A DNA stretch of 64,000 nucleotides from Lineus longissimus (GCF_910592395.1 NC_088326.1:935001-999000); one strand, 5' to 3'; numbered from the stretch's first letter, positions 13,178 through 25,032 are shown. The notes: generated by a model not told the origin, from the sequence alone. Numbers and translations are program-made.

Positions 13178-13318
13178 ACTTACATTATTTGACCTAATTT
13201 CGCCGATCTTTCGCCACAAAAAATCCAGGATTACGGTTTATGCAAACGAAGGTGTTGGGATAGCGCGTGACGTCAGGAAAGAATTTCCATTGGTTTTCGT
13301 CATTTTGCTCGCGATTGG
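13178..13318 (-). promoter_or_regulatory. Probable CLK promoter and 5'UTR donor
   Basis: Reading the minus strand there are two CCAAT boxes (complement at 13314-13318 and 13289-13293), then a perfect palindromic CRE TGACGTCA at 13268-13275. About 90 nt further a consensus donor GTAAGT (13183-13178) could splice a short leader exon (roughly 13184-13235) to the CAG|ATG acceptor at 12142. The order CCAAT, CRE, leader, donor fits a housekeeping promoter. The transcription start itself was not located. Confidence 0.5.
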
Positions 13319-13527
13319 TCAAACTTGAGAAATGGCAATTGCATTTTCCTCCACAAAACAGCTCTAAATGTATCATATAGATATTGGCAAGGTACATAAA
13401 TGCGATTTTGATATGCTATATGCCTAAAGAAATTGCAACAATTAACTTTGTTTCTGTTGTTGAGCTACTTGGAACATAAAATCGTACTTTAATCACTTTT
13501 TGTTGCTGAAAGCCAAAAGCCGATCAG

Positions 13528-13655
13528 CCAATCAAATTCACTCTTACAAAACCGGACGAAGACGATACCAGTCGCCTCCATTCACTCATTACAGAGACTG
13601 GTACTTGACGGGATTTTACTCGTCATGAACTAGATTAGGGGGCGTCGGCTTCCGG
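13528..13655 (+). promoter_or_regulatory. Probable MRPL53 promoter elements
   Basis: CCAAT at 13528-13532 and the ETS/GABP-type site CTTCCGG at 13649-13655, about 150 bp before the MRPL53 start codon. ETS/NRF-2 sites are common in promoters of nuclear genes for mitochondrial ribosomal proteins. MRPL53 and CLK are head to head, so this and the CLK elements form a divergent promoter region of about 0.5 kb. Confidence 0.45.
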
Positions 13656-13801
13656 TGTTCGGTGACCTGTTTCTCACGAAGATGGGCAACCTCGAGAGAT
13701 GGAATACCAGCGCGCTCGGTATTGACAGTGCATCAACTGTATGCACGGGCTCGCCTCGGGTAAATCAAAGAGGTTACCTGGACGAGACGATTCACAGCAA
13801 G

Positions 13802-14706
13802 ATGGCAGCCTCCACGAGTTTGCGGGTTCCGGTTCAAATTCTATACAGACAGATGAAAAACTTCCATCTGAGGGGTGTGAATAAAGTGAAACTCTCATTT
13901 GACCCCTTCCACGAGAGTGTCAACTCAGTTCGGTATGCATCATCCTCGAAAGTATAGCCAAAATTGAGATTTTTAGCAGAAGTGTGTGGCTTCCCAGTTC
14001 AAAAACTGAAAATCTTTCAAATGGAACATGGTTGCGAGGTTGGCTCCCTTTAAATACACTGACTACTCTCGTCCCCTTCGTACAAATTGTGAAGAATCCT
14101 GTATGTAACCTTGAGTATGTATACAGCACACGTCCCAAAGTCCAGCCTTTTTACATCACTGTAAGTTCGAGGTCGTGTCAAACTGGTGGATTGTGGATCT
14201 CGGAGTGACCAGGAGGAGGTCACGTCCTTGAAACAACCTCTGACTCACCTCTGACTCTGTGTCGGCTGTACACCAATACCATGATGATCCTTCTGCTGCA
14301 AACGCATGCTTAATTTTCTATCATTCTTCTTGTTTGTTCCTTCAGGCAAATGGTGTTCCTGATGAGTGCTGATCGTGTACAGATGTCGAATGACAACTGC
14401 AAAATCAAGACGGAAATCCTCTCCAATATGTCAGAGCCACAGATTGATGTCGATTTCAGTAAGTAGAAGGAAACGGGCAGGCAGGCTTGTTAACCTTGAT
14501 ACATTCAGTGGTAAAACTGTAAATCAACCGCTGGATAGATAGATAACCTACATCTGACATGACACTTAATGTCTGTATCTTTTCTTGCAGCTGATGGAAG
14601 GAAGGCAATAATCAAGACGGCAAATTTAAGTACCCTAGAAATTCTGGACTATTTTGATACGATTACTAAGGAAATCGAGGACGCAGGGGAGCAAGCAAAA
14701 CAATAG
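13802..14706 (+). CDS. MRPL53: Mitochondrial large ribosomal subunit protein mL53
   Basis: A nuclear-encoded protein of the mitochondrial 39S ribosomal subunit, expected in the matrix. Three coding exons, 13802-13932, 14346-14458 and 14591-14706, total 360 nt (119 residues; human is 112). Donors are GTATGC and GTAAGT; acceptors are CCTTCAG and CTTGCAG. The family pattern is visible: an N-terminal Val-Lys-Phe-x-Pro-Phe-like stretch (VKLSFDPFHESVNSVR), a middle NDNCKIKTEILSNMSEPQID, and a C-terminal DGRKAIIKTANLSTLEILDYF, matching human [22 protein letters not shown] in layout. I chose the ATG at 13802 because its context (GCAAGATGG) is good and human MRPL53 also begins MAA. The frame stays open upstream with ATGs at 13655 and 13682, so a longer N terminus is possible but has no family support. 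Confidence 0.9.
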
Positions 14707-14913
14707 ACAATTCGGATTTCATGGCTTGTGACTGGCTGCAGTGCCTTCTGTCGTGTTTGATTTTGTGGATACTTCCTCTGGGAGGGGTGTGAATTTCAAG
14801 TCATTTTCTCAGTCACAACGGCTCCTGACTGGTTTGACAGTCTGTCTCCTATATATGCAGAATTTTCAGCCTTCGGATCATGTTTGAAAGTGTTTGATAG
14901 AGTTAAGTTTTAT

Positions 14914-14919
14914 AATAAA
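14914..14919 (+). terminator. MRPL53 poly(A) signal AATAAA
   Basis: Canonical AATAAA 208 nt after the MRPL53 stop, followed by T-rich sequence (TTTCTATTTTTGTTGTTTG) that suits a downstream element. Confidence 0.7.
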
Positions 14920-15396
14920 GTATAGGAAATTTCTATTTTTGTTGTTTGATCTTTGTACTGCAAGTTGCAAGGAAAGCACGAGTCAAAGTGGAGTGCTCCA
15001 CTACATAATGGAGGTGGCATATATACATGTATTGGAAGAGAAAGGAAAACGCAGTGATTGGCTGCTTTGCTCGTATCCAAAGCCTGGGTGAGCATGTGCA
15101 GTACTTGAAATATGTCGTCAGGTCTGCAAGAGGACGAAATCCTCCATCGTTGGATAACGGTACACTCCTCGAGTACCAAAATGCAGTCAACCCTTGAGGC
15201 TACACAGCAGAGTACCCCATTGGCCATAATGCATTTCATGACTCGTGATATAATGGGGGACTGACATCAGGATGTACGCAATAGAGTTGCATCCATTGTG
15301 ACATCTGGTCCATGCCTGTCTTGACTGGCTGCCTACTCCTCGAACAAAATTGGCAAAAAACAAATCAAACGAACAGCTTATATACTTGCACCACAC
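14920..15396. other. Intergenic gap between convergent genes
   Basis: Short spacer between the MRPL53 poly(A) site and the probable SLC20A poly(A) site. Open frames on both strands show no recognisable family and no splice context. Confidence 0.5.
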
Positions 15397-15402
15397 TTTA
15401 TT
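15397..15402 (-). terminator. Probable SLC20A poly(A) signal
   Basis: AATAAA on the minus strand. The sequence just downstream in that direction (about 15345-15375) is U/GU-rich (GTTCGTTTGATTTGTTTTTT), as expected for cleavage. It implies a 3'UTR of about 3.0 kb. Other AATAAA-like sites closer to the stop, for example near 16859-16864, could be used instead. Confidence 0.45.
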
Positions 15403-15525
15403 TATAGATGTATAATCTAATTACATTTAGCATAGTACTAAACTGATGTTCTCCAGGATCAGTTGTCAAAAGACTAATGGAATCTCAATATTTCATTGCC
15501 TTGATTGTAACAGATGCAAGTCTAT

Positions 15526-15964
15526 AGTCGTAGTTCCACATATCATAAAACCCCGTGTTTTTTCAAGACCCGTCACTTCGCCGTGTGTCAAAAAACCCGC
15601 GGCGCACTTACACCTATCCGTGGTGTTAGATAATGGTTAATAGCCCGGGCGACAGGTGCGCTGTAGGTAGGGCGCTCTCCTATGTTTCTTTTCCGTTGAA
15701 GGCGAATTTCGCATGCGCAATACCGAGGCAACTACACCGCGCCATCTGTCGCCGGATCTTAGAACTTGTAATTGCCGTGTCTATTCAGATTCCACCTATC
15801 AAAAAACCCGTGTTGAACACGGGTCTAAATTAGCCCCAGATTAGCCCCATCGAGCTCGATGAGGCTAATAGACACGGGGATTTGACACATGGATCTATTT
15901 AGACACGGCAATTCATAGGTGTAAGCGCAAGAGACACGGGGATTTGATAGGTGGAAGTACGACT
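15526..15964. mobile_element. MITE-like element with about 30-bp terminal inverted repeats
   Basis: The left end, 15526-15558 (starts AGTCGTAGTTCCACATATCA), matches the reverse complement of the right end, 15933-15964 (starts AGTCGTACTTCCACCTATCA), with a few mismatches and a small gap. Internal sub-terminal copies occur at about 15789-15810 (CCACCTATCAAAAAACCCGT) and around 15585-15620. No transposase frame, so it is non-autonomous. No clear target-site duplication beyond a possible TAT. Confidence 0.65.
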
Positions 15965-17141
15965 TATGTGCTTGAGGCATATATGTCAAAGACTCTAGCT
16001 TGATTTGTGCTGAAAACCTTAAAGAATGGAAATGGTGTAGACTCCTGTTTGGCCCGGACTTAGAGTTTTTGAGGACATCATTCTCTGACTGCCAACTCAC
16101 AATTTACACAAACTAGACTACTTCTGAACTAGTATCAGCTGTGTTTTTCATTTATCCTGGATCAATGCCAGTCAGTGACATGGTTGAATGGTATAAGCAA
16201 ACTGTGGAAGTGTTACTGCTAGAACAGCTGTGTGCAATACAAGATACGAACACGTCACTCTAACCTGTTAAGCTTTCTTGAACGACAAGGTCGAAAAAAT
16301 ATACACGCATCATCACATTTTAGCCAACTTGTAATATTCAACACCAAGTCCTAAATAGCAGCATTTGATGCCAAAACTACAAGTAAAAAAATATCATTGC
16401 AGCAAAATGTCACGCAACAAAAAAATTATTTCCAACATGAAATTTAAGTTTCAAATTCGTACGGTATGATGTGGTTTCTACAAAATTAGAGAACTTTCAG
16501 AATCAAAATATCTATAACCGGTCACTCTTCACTCCAAGGCAAAATAACCGCACACAAAATCAACAAGAGAACGCAATTTTAGGGATATTGAAGTTGAAAT
16601 CTCTTCTAATATTGAAGTTAATCATAATTGGTCAAAATATTTGGAAGTAATTTCAACTTCTGTTTACATGTATGATGACAAAATACCAACTTGCACCAAA
16701 ACTTAGTCCAAGCGATCGTGCAGTCTCAGAATCAAGTTGCTGTAACTGCGGCGTGATATACTAAACTATACTAGACTAATCAGGGATATGTACAGGAAAA
16801 TGCATATTCTGAGATGATTTGGTTAATACTTATAAATATCCTTGTTACTTCGGCAAGGTTTATTCGCAGATTTCAACTCCAGAAAGGTTAACCAACGTAA
16901 CCAACCAGTTTTAAAGTCATCAAACCAAGATGCCTAGGTCAGAATTGTGTCATCTACAACGTAAAAATGATTATTCTTGAGGGAAAGTAAAGCGGTACCC
17001 AACACACCCCAATCTCTGGCAGACACCCAGATCTGAGACAAACAAATTGATTACCTTTGTGAATTAGCAACTTGTCTCACTCAATACTAACACAACCCCC
17101 CCCCCCCCAAAAAAAAACTTAAACAACTTGCTACAAACATG

Positions 17142-17149
17142 TATTTACA
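17142..17149 (-). promoter_or_regulatory. Pumilio recognition element UGUAAAUA in SLC20A 3'UTR
   Basis: The minus strand reads TGTAAATA, a perfect match to the UGUANAUA consensus with the preferred A at position 5. If the 3'UTR assignment is right, the element is in the mature mRNA 1.3 kb after the stop. Confidence 0.4.
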
Positions 17150-18441
17150 CAATTTACATACATTGTACATAGTACAAAAGAGCACAATAATAAAGTTACT
17201 CAATGAACTGTGAATAATGTACTGTGAACTGCTAAATTTTCACAACCATTTCATTTTTCACTGATTTGCTATACCTGAAGAAAAATAATTTGATTTAATG
17301 ATTGGAAAAGTGAAAGAAATTTCAAAACACTATTTGACTATTTCTAAAACACAGACATACATATACGAGTTTTTATATGCAATAGCGAAGCAAAGCTTCT
17401 TGGTTTTTACAGAAAGGTTTTTGGAAAGTGCGTCAGGACTGTACACGCCATGGAGAATCGATTCCCCAGCTGGCCAGGCACAATCAAGGGTAGCCTGCAC
17501 GGTATGTTTGAAGGCCTGCCTTGAAATACATAGGATTAACGCAGCTGGGGAATATATTCTCCAGCGTTGTAAAGTGATAAAGCACTGAAAAAGAAATTAA
17601 TATTCATTTTAAATTTCTAAACTTTTTCTAAACTTGACACCCCCAGAGTAAATTTTCACCAATTACCCCTCCAAAATATCAAATTCTTAGATGAAAAAAA
17701 TCGGACAGTAGACAAACTACAAATGAATACAAATGAAAATGAATAAATGAGTGATAAAATGATATATATACAACATTTTTTCTTTTCTAATTTTTAATTT
17801 TTATTGATTTTTTACTTTTTAAGTTTTTTTATGGATTTTTTTACTTTTTGACTTCCTATCTGTGAAGCAGATAATACACAGGTTATGTAAAATACATAAC
17901 ACAGCGACTCTCCGCTTCAAAGATACCTGAAACCCCATGACTTAAAAACGAACCAAAAACTTTTTTGATCCATTTAGCAAGCCAGGGGCGCGGGTATAAC
18001 TACAACACGTGAAGCACGATAAATACTGCAGCGACATTTAACCAAATACCGTTTGGTCATCAATATTTTCTCAAAAGCACAGATAAAATTTCTCATTTTT
18101 AAGCACCATACACTTGAGAACCAACTCTCTAAAGGTTTAAACATCTTTCAACTTTGGTTTTATTGAAATTGAAAAAGTTGACATTTTAAGATCTTTCAAT
18201 TGGCACTAAAAGTGAGTACACCATTATTTCAGCTAAAATTATCAAAAGCATCAAATGCAATTACTACTGTGGCCAGAAAATGTGACTTTGGACGACGGAC
18301 AATTTGTTAATTATGCTGTTGTGAGGTAGAAGACACCTCTTACTTCAGTGCACTCTAGCGACAAAGTTCTATCTAACAACGTTGAGAAAAAACTGATGAA
18401 AACGACAACGATTCAATAATGATTCCGACTTGAAACGTTCA

Positions 18442-21400
18442 TCATGACGGCATTACTCCAGGTACCAGACGTAATCCGGCAAACACAGCAGCACTGACTC
18501 CACCCGATATTGGTAACGTCACTATCCACGCCAGGAATATGTTACGGAAAAGTTTCCAGTCCACGTTTTCTCGAGATCTAAATCGGCCCACGCAGACGAC
18601 GGAACCGACCTTACAATGAGTCGTACTGATTGGAATTCCAATGTTTGAGGCGATGAGCACTGTTAGAGCTGATCCTATCTCAATACAGAAGCCGCTGAAA
18701 TAGAAAAAGAAACAATTAAAAATTTACTAAATCTTTGTACTTGAAAAATAAACGACAACACTGACTAAAAGTCCGCTCACTCACCTGGATGGCGTAATTT
18801 TTGTGAGATCCTCTCCTAGAGTCTTGATGACGCGTCTCCCCCACAGCCACAGACCAAGCGAGATTCCTACCCCTCCATACGCGAGAATCCAAAGCGGCGT
18901 CGCAGCCTTCTGAGCCACGTTACCAGACTGGTGCACTATCCATAATCCCACCAATGGTCCAATGGCATTGCTGGAATAAAATCAATGAGATTAGTCATTG
19001 GTCTCCCTCCATGGACTTGTCAGTTACAAAACAAAGGTTACATTTTGGCAGAAATAAAATACGATAGAGGCCATCATCCGACTTCACACTTTAGGGCAAC
19101 TTGAACATTTCTGACCAGTACCCAGTTGTAGACCTGAGCGGAGAATGGCAAGAGAGACGAGACCAGAGACCTCTTGAGAGCTTGCTGACAGACTGAGCCA
19201 AAATCCTCACCTGACGTCATTGCCTCCGTGGGCAAATGAGCCAAACACCGCAGTGAGAACTTGTAGGAACGAGAACAGGCGGATCGTCTCCGGTTCATCC
19301 TTGATTTGATCGCGACTTTTCTGCCGAGTGTCATCCGATTCTTGGCTACAGTTTGAATCTTTAGAATCGTTGAGCAGTGATGTGTCTGAGTGAACTGTTT
19401 TGTCTGAAAGATAGAATTTAAATTCAATTTTTGACCCCCAATTCCAAGAGTTTTAACAAGTATTTTAAGGGAATTTAAGAAAGACTTTGCCACACCTAAG
19501 CTTGGCGATAAGGCATTATCTCAAAGATATCCTCGAAATACTAGAGCAGTCCCCCCCCCCCCCCCCCCCGAGTGGCTTTGAAAATCAAATGTAGTTCTTT
19601 CAGGTTCAAAATTCAACAAGGGCATTTCTAAAAGATGCTTGGTGAAATGAGTTTTTATCACTTCAAAATAGCTTATCCATAATCTACAATAGTGTGACAC
19701 CTACCTGCTTTTTCTGTGTCAAATGTGCCATCCTTACTGGGCTCAAGGAAAGCTTTGGCCTCTGAAGTATCCTGAATGAGAAAGGAGAAGCTCTATGAAA
19801 TGGGGATTCAATGCAGAGTGCATTTCTTTCAATGGTGCAACAGGTCAGGTTCCCCGGAGTTTGAAGGCCATGTTCACTGGAGTTTCACATTCGCGAGAGA
19901 TACAACAGGCTTTGGGTGAGCAGTCAGGAAAAGACAAGACCCCTGTTGGGTGTTGGGCACAGGGTCAACAACCCTGCCACGTGAAACAAGAGAATCATTA
20001 TGGAGATAAAAACATGTCTTGGGTAGGTGCCTTGAGCACCGTCTGAAACAGAAGGGGCCAAACTAAGTATGTCACAGCACGTTACTAAACTACACAAAAC
20101 GAGCTATAAGAGGTTACTTACAGTTTTGAGGCAACCATTGGCCATGCCATTAGAAGGTAATAAAGGCTTTGCGTTGGGGTTGATAATGGAAGTCACCACC
20201 TGACCATTACTGGCAGCTGTGAAGAGGAAAGGTGTCTCTACAGACAATGGGTGGTAGGCATAAAAAACAAGTCGATTCTAATAGCGAAAGCAAAAAGTTA
20301 AAGTCTTCACTAAAATTACAAGTAAAAGGCCAATTTCGTGTGCTTAATCAGTACCTTTCACTTCAATGTTAGAGCTTCAACTAAGACTGGAAGTTACTTG
20401 TTTACAACTGAGGTTATGTAAGCTTAGTTATGATGTTTTTAAACTATTGTAAGGCAGTTAGACACTTTGATCAAAAATATTAAAAGATGTGACGTCTGCT
20501 TGGATGGAAAAGTACTTTATTCTCTAACTTACTCAGATTATTTTCATCAATCACAAATGCTTGCACCGTTTTTTCTCTAACTTACTCAGGTTATTTTCGT
20601 CAATCACAAATGCTTGCACCGTTTTTTCTTCGTTTTTCTTATTCTCGATCGTTATGCCTAACTTCTCGACGGAGGAATGAGTGGAAGTGATCTTGTCGAT
20701 GGAAGGACGGCGCGAGTTGCCACGAGAGCTTGCACGGGAACTAGTAGCTGCAAATTGGAAAAGTGTTCATTATTCAATTGGTGTACCTCAACTCGTCCTC
20801 CCTGATCAGTGCCCGAGTCCTGGAGTGTCTGACTTATTGGGCCAGCCTTTGATATTGCCAACATCAGGTCAGTTGTGATGCAAAAACCAACAGAGACAAA
20901 TCCAGTTTTAAAATTCTCCAGTTTTTCACACCACTCACCGGAATATGTCACAAGTGTCAACTGCGACTGATCAACATCACTGTTGTCGGCAGCCGAATAC
21001 ATCACTTCGCGTTGAATCTTCTGCCGTTGCCACGGAACAATCGCAAACCTGACGACAAGGGTGACGATGATGCCAGACCCGAAACTCATGACGAAGATAC
21101 CCCAGAGTGGAATCTTGTCGAAGCCGAGCACTGAAACGAACGAGTGATACGTTAAATGATAAATGAGGATTTCACATTTCAAGGGCCATTGATTCCCATG
21201 GCTGTGACAGTGCGAGCATGAAAAGATCAAGTTAAGAGCTAATAATCGTCTTGTTATTTAATGATGTTATCATCATTGAGGTTTTGTTTGCTGAGCTGGC
21301 AGCTGCCAGAACCTAATCGTATCAGGCAGGCCTCTGCAAATATGCTTCAGAAAGCCTGTAAATGGTTTTCAACACAGGGCTTCTACAGAAAATACTTACA

Positions 21401-23941
21401 CTCTGGCCCATCATAGAATATCGAGAAGACATTGATGACGACGGTAATGGCATAGATGACGGGTAGGAACTTCAACCCTGGTTCAAGGGGTGCAGCCTGA
21501 AATAATAACACAGTATTCAATACCCTGAATGATAGAATGAACACTGGTGAGGTTGGTTTCAAAGTCAAGCTGAAACAATCAACTATTTGGTCAAGATGCC
21601 TATGCCAGCAACACGAGCTCACTGCAGCAGCCTCATTACAGGCCTCAGTAACCACTGGAGCCGTCCCCTGCTACTCACCTTTGATAATATGAAGCGTTTG
21701 ATGATAAAGAAGAATCCGACGGACACTAAGCCAGACATCACCGGTGAGATGAACCAGGATCCAACTGGAAAAGAAAAAAAGGTCACAACTCCGAAAAAAA
21801 AGAAATGTTTATTTCCTCATAGCTGTAGAAATCGTTCTCCTACCAGAAGGCAGTCAAGGTTCAAAACGATTCAAGAGGGCTCTCAGCTCAGTACCATGTT
21901 GAAAATGTATCTTTTTATCATTCAAGTATCCCCCAGGTCGTGTTCGAGTCAATTTTAACTCGAGGTCCTGAAACTTTCCGGTGCAACGATACTTCAGTTT
22001 CTGCAGCTTATCATTTATTAAAACTTGGAGTATCTAACATGACATCAAATTGTTTGTTAACATGATATTGATTGGACAACCTCGGCATGTCAAAGGTCAA
22101 CTTACCGATGAGGCCCAGTTTCTTCCAGTTGATTCCGTTAGCACCATTAGCAACGAGAGCAAACCCTAGAGTAGCGCCCACTATACTGTGCGTACCAGAC
22201 ACCGGCAGACGCAGGAATGTCGCTATCAACAGCCATACGCATGAACCTGAAGAAAACAAGGTGACATTAGGGACGAGAGTGAACAGAAGAGCGGTACCCA
22301 ATATTTACAGATACTTCAATTTCGATAAAAGGAACCATAAAAACTTGTTGTAATTTAAATTTGGATATCTTTCCATCACAGACATCTGTTGCCATAATTT
22401 CTCAATTGAATGATACAGATCTCACACTCATGCACAGCTCATGTCCGCTTTTAAAAAATGGTTTGGGGCGAATAGGTTCTCTATTACCAGAAAACACATG
22501 TTCTTTTGAAGTGCAGTGGATGTGTCACTGTAACGATCAATAATAGAGAGCTTATGCACCGCACCCTTCCCAACTTCCAACCGATGTTTATTTACAACTC
22601 TCAGGTGATGTCCCTAATTGAGTGCGTCTCCTGCTAATAGGTGTCTGTAAAAAGGTTTCACCGTACTTAGATTCCGTTATGAATCCAGGTCACATGGTGC
22701 AATTGAAGAGCTGCGATTGGACAAACATAAAGTGAGCGCAATATCGTCTAGTGGGTGGGTTTGTTTACTTTCTTTAAATCAGTTTGTCACTTTCAATAAA
22801 AAGAAAATCAATACACAACAGCCTGTATTGGTCTACTCCAGATGAACTTGAACCAACATCAGCTGCTCCGTCATAAGTGACAACCGTGCCTTCACTCGTG
22901 CAACAGGCCTGTGTGTAATCAGGTTACAAGGCCTGTGGTCATGTAAATACAAATCACTGCTATAATACCCCCATAATCATGACTGAATGTATGAAACAGA
23001 TTGACAGTTGATTATTTATAAACAGCTCTGAGTTGAACCCTCACATAATACGTCTGCAAGGATAGCTACCCTGCGCTAATCATTAATTGATGAAGTCATC
23101 GGCCCGTGGGTTTGCTAGTTCCGATTCTATTATCACTAATTTCACCAAACTTGAAAATGCATTGAGCAGCAGAGATTTGGAAAGGTGAACTTGTCTGGTA
23201 GGTCACAAGGAACACCATGACATCTTTTCTTTGATCCACCACCCCCTAAGCCAGCGAAGGGTCTACAAACCTGTAAGGGCTGCCACATTTCCCACCATGA
23301 GGACCTCCTCTGTACCATTATAGGGCCCAACATCGATGATACCTTTACGTATTGTGTCTGAAACTTTGGCACCTGAAATAGATGGTATATTACAATGAAA
23401 TGACACCAGTTCAAGCCAGAGAGCGCAGTTCATCTTTTTTATCACTAGTCGAAATAAAGTGCCATTCCTTCTAGTATTGTATATTGCACTACCGATTAAA
23501 ATAGGTCTTTTAAGTAAGCATCACAATGGGTGATATGAATAAAGGCTAGCAAATGCTTTTACTTTAGTTTTGTACAGAAAGGCCAAGTGTAAATGTACAT
23601 GGAGTTTTAGATAAAAGCATTTGCTAGTCTTTATTCATATCACCCATTGACCAAAGAAAAGTATCAGCATTCTTACCGAGTAGAATTGCTCCAGCAGTTT
23701 CAAACACAGATGCAAGGATACAGGCCTGAAGCAGGGTCAACACTTTCGATCCAACTGATGTCCCAAAGGAATTAGCAACATCATTAGCACCAATACCAAA
23801 CGCTAGCACGAACGAGATGAGGAATCCTACGATGATCATCCATATATTATTCGGCACCACGCCCATGAGTGTCGGCGTGGGAGTGTTCGTGGCCACCGTG
23901 GACGCAATCAAGTCAACTAGCGTACTCGCTGAGGTACTCAT
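18442..23941 (-). CDS. SLC20A: Sodium-dependent inorganic phosphate transporter (PiT family)
   Basis: Plasma-membrane Na+/Pi symporter. Twelve coding exons: 23677-23941, 23271-23372, 22106-22246, 21679-21764, 21400-21496, 20939-21130, 20586-20747, 20122-20216, 19705-19771, 19211-19403, 18785-18970, 18442-18694; total 1,839 nt, 612 residues (human PiT1/PiT2 are 679/652). All splice sites are GT-AG and all phases close. The two inverted PiT signatures are intact: [10 protein letters not shown] (residues 51-60) and GGNDVSNAIG spanning exons 10 and 11. [14 protein letters not shown] in exon 3 and [14 protein letters not shown] in exon 12 are the paired SGTH/STTH loops. Exons 6 to 10 encode the long, poorly conserved, Ser- and charge-rich cytoplasmic loop, shorter than in vertebrates. 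The start is the ATG at 23941-23939, eight bases after a probable CAG acceptor. It resembles PiT1 and PiT2 equally, as expected for a gene older than their duplication. Confidence 0.95.
19551..19569 (+). repeat. Poly(C) run of 19
   Basis: Nineteen consecutive C in SLC20A intron 9. Similar runs of 8-13 C or G recur at 1589-1599, 3119-3128, 17096-17108 and 24883-24895. Confidence 0.9.
20521..20626 (-). repeat. 53-bp tandem duplication across an SLC20A exon-intron junction
   Basis: 20521-20573 and 20574-20626 are two head-to-tail copies differing at only two or three positions. The unit contains the last coding bases of exon 7 plus its donor GTAAGT, so the donor is present twice (minus-strand GTAAGT at 20585-20580 and 20532-20527). 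The proximal donor keeps the reading frame; the distal one does not. Confidence 0.85.
23524..23649. mobile_element. Fold-back element, 38-bp arms
   Basis: 23524-23561 is the reverse complement of 23612-23649 with one mismatch, around a 50-bp centre. It starts 28 bp into SLC20A intron 1, close to the exon 1 donor. No coding capacity. It is either a small MITE or a stable RNA hairpin in the pre-mRNA. Confidence 0.75.
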
Positions 23942-25032
23942 TGTCAAATCTGATTAAGAGGTTTCAACTGAAAGACTTGAATATGACTTTTTCTGAATCT
24001 GAAAGACTTCTATGATATGGTTTCAATTTGAGCAGTACCCGATTGCGATGTTTTGTTAATGTTATATTTTATCACAATTTGAGCAATTTTAGGTGTGATG
24101 TAGCCAGTCCCAAGTTCAAATTTCAAATTTCTTCTGAATTTGACAGCGGGTTTACTAGAACTTCATCCTCACGATGAATGCAGAAATTTTCAATAATGAC
24201 AAGTTCAATTCCTCGAACACACAACAATTTCCAAAATGGTCTCCTAAAACAGCTATTTCTCAATATATTCACAATTCACAGATCCTTTTTTGGCGCTTTA
24301 GCCGAAGGCCAATACTACCGCCAAGTCCTGAGGATGTTGGCTATAACCTCATATTTAGTGAACATGATAGAATAAAGGTGGCGGTATGATCACACAGTGG
24401 ATCGGACTCAGTAATATCTGAAAAGACAGGAAAGAAGACACGGTTAGTTAGAAGGGACAGATAAACAAAGAACGACAAAAGTCAAATTATGAATAGTTGA
24501 CCAGTCATTACCTGAAACAAGGCAAATATTTTGAAAAATATCTTATCAGCGTTGTCAGGGACTGTGTGATTTGAGAAACCATTCACTTTTTCAAGATCCG
24601 TTCTATCGTTGAAGGCCTTGGGCTTTGGTGGCCTCCATTCAGCCTCATAGGCCTACTCCTGCAACCATACAAGACATTCCACAAGTTACACTTGCCTCTG
24701 TTTACCTGTTGCTGGTGTTGAAGGAATAAATCGTCAGAAGAACATGAAAAAACATCAACACAAATGCTATAGTCACTGCTATGATTTAGCTTGTTTGTAA
24801 GCAAGTACTCGATCCAAACAACAGCAAATAACCCAGACACATAAACAATGAAAATGAAGCCAACAAAACTCATTCCCTCATACCCCCCCCCCCCCATGCA
24901 AATATTCCGAAAAGTCTCTGTGGGCTATGTAGATGATAACTCTTGCCTTACGTACGAGGACAAAGTTTTAAACTTAAAGTCACATCCAGCCAGAAGGGCC
25001 GAACGAGTCCAGACTAGAATAATGAAAGTACA

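Larger units (their letters stand above)
15403..18441 (-). other. Probable SLC20A 3'UTR
   Basis: AT-rich, without protein-like frames, between the SLC20A stop and the poly(A) signal. It contains a 439-bp MITE, a UGUAAAUA Pumilio site and a 13-C run at 17096-17108. Assigned from context; no transcript evidence. Confidence 0.45.

Noticed and set aside
19074-19493. 139-codon minus-strand frame
   Set aside because: Frame-shifted relative to SLC20A exon 10, which carries the GGNDV signature in another frame.
20658-21230. 190-codon minus-strand open frame
   Set aside because: It reads through SLC20A exon 6, its donor and an intron into exon 7 in the wrong frame; the spliced frame matches the PiT family instead.
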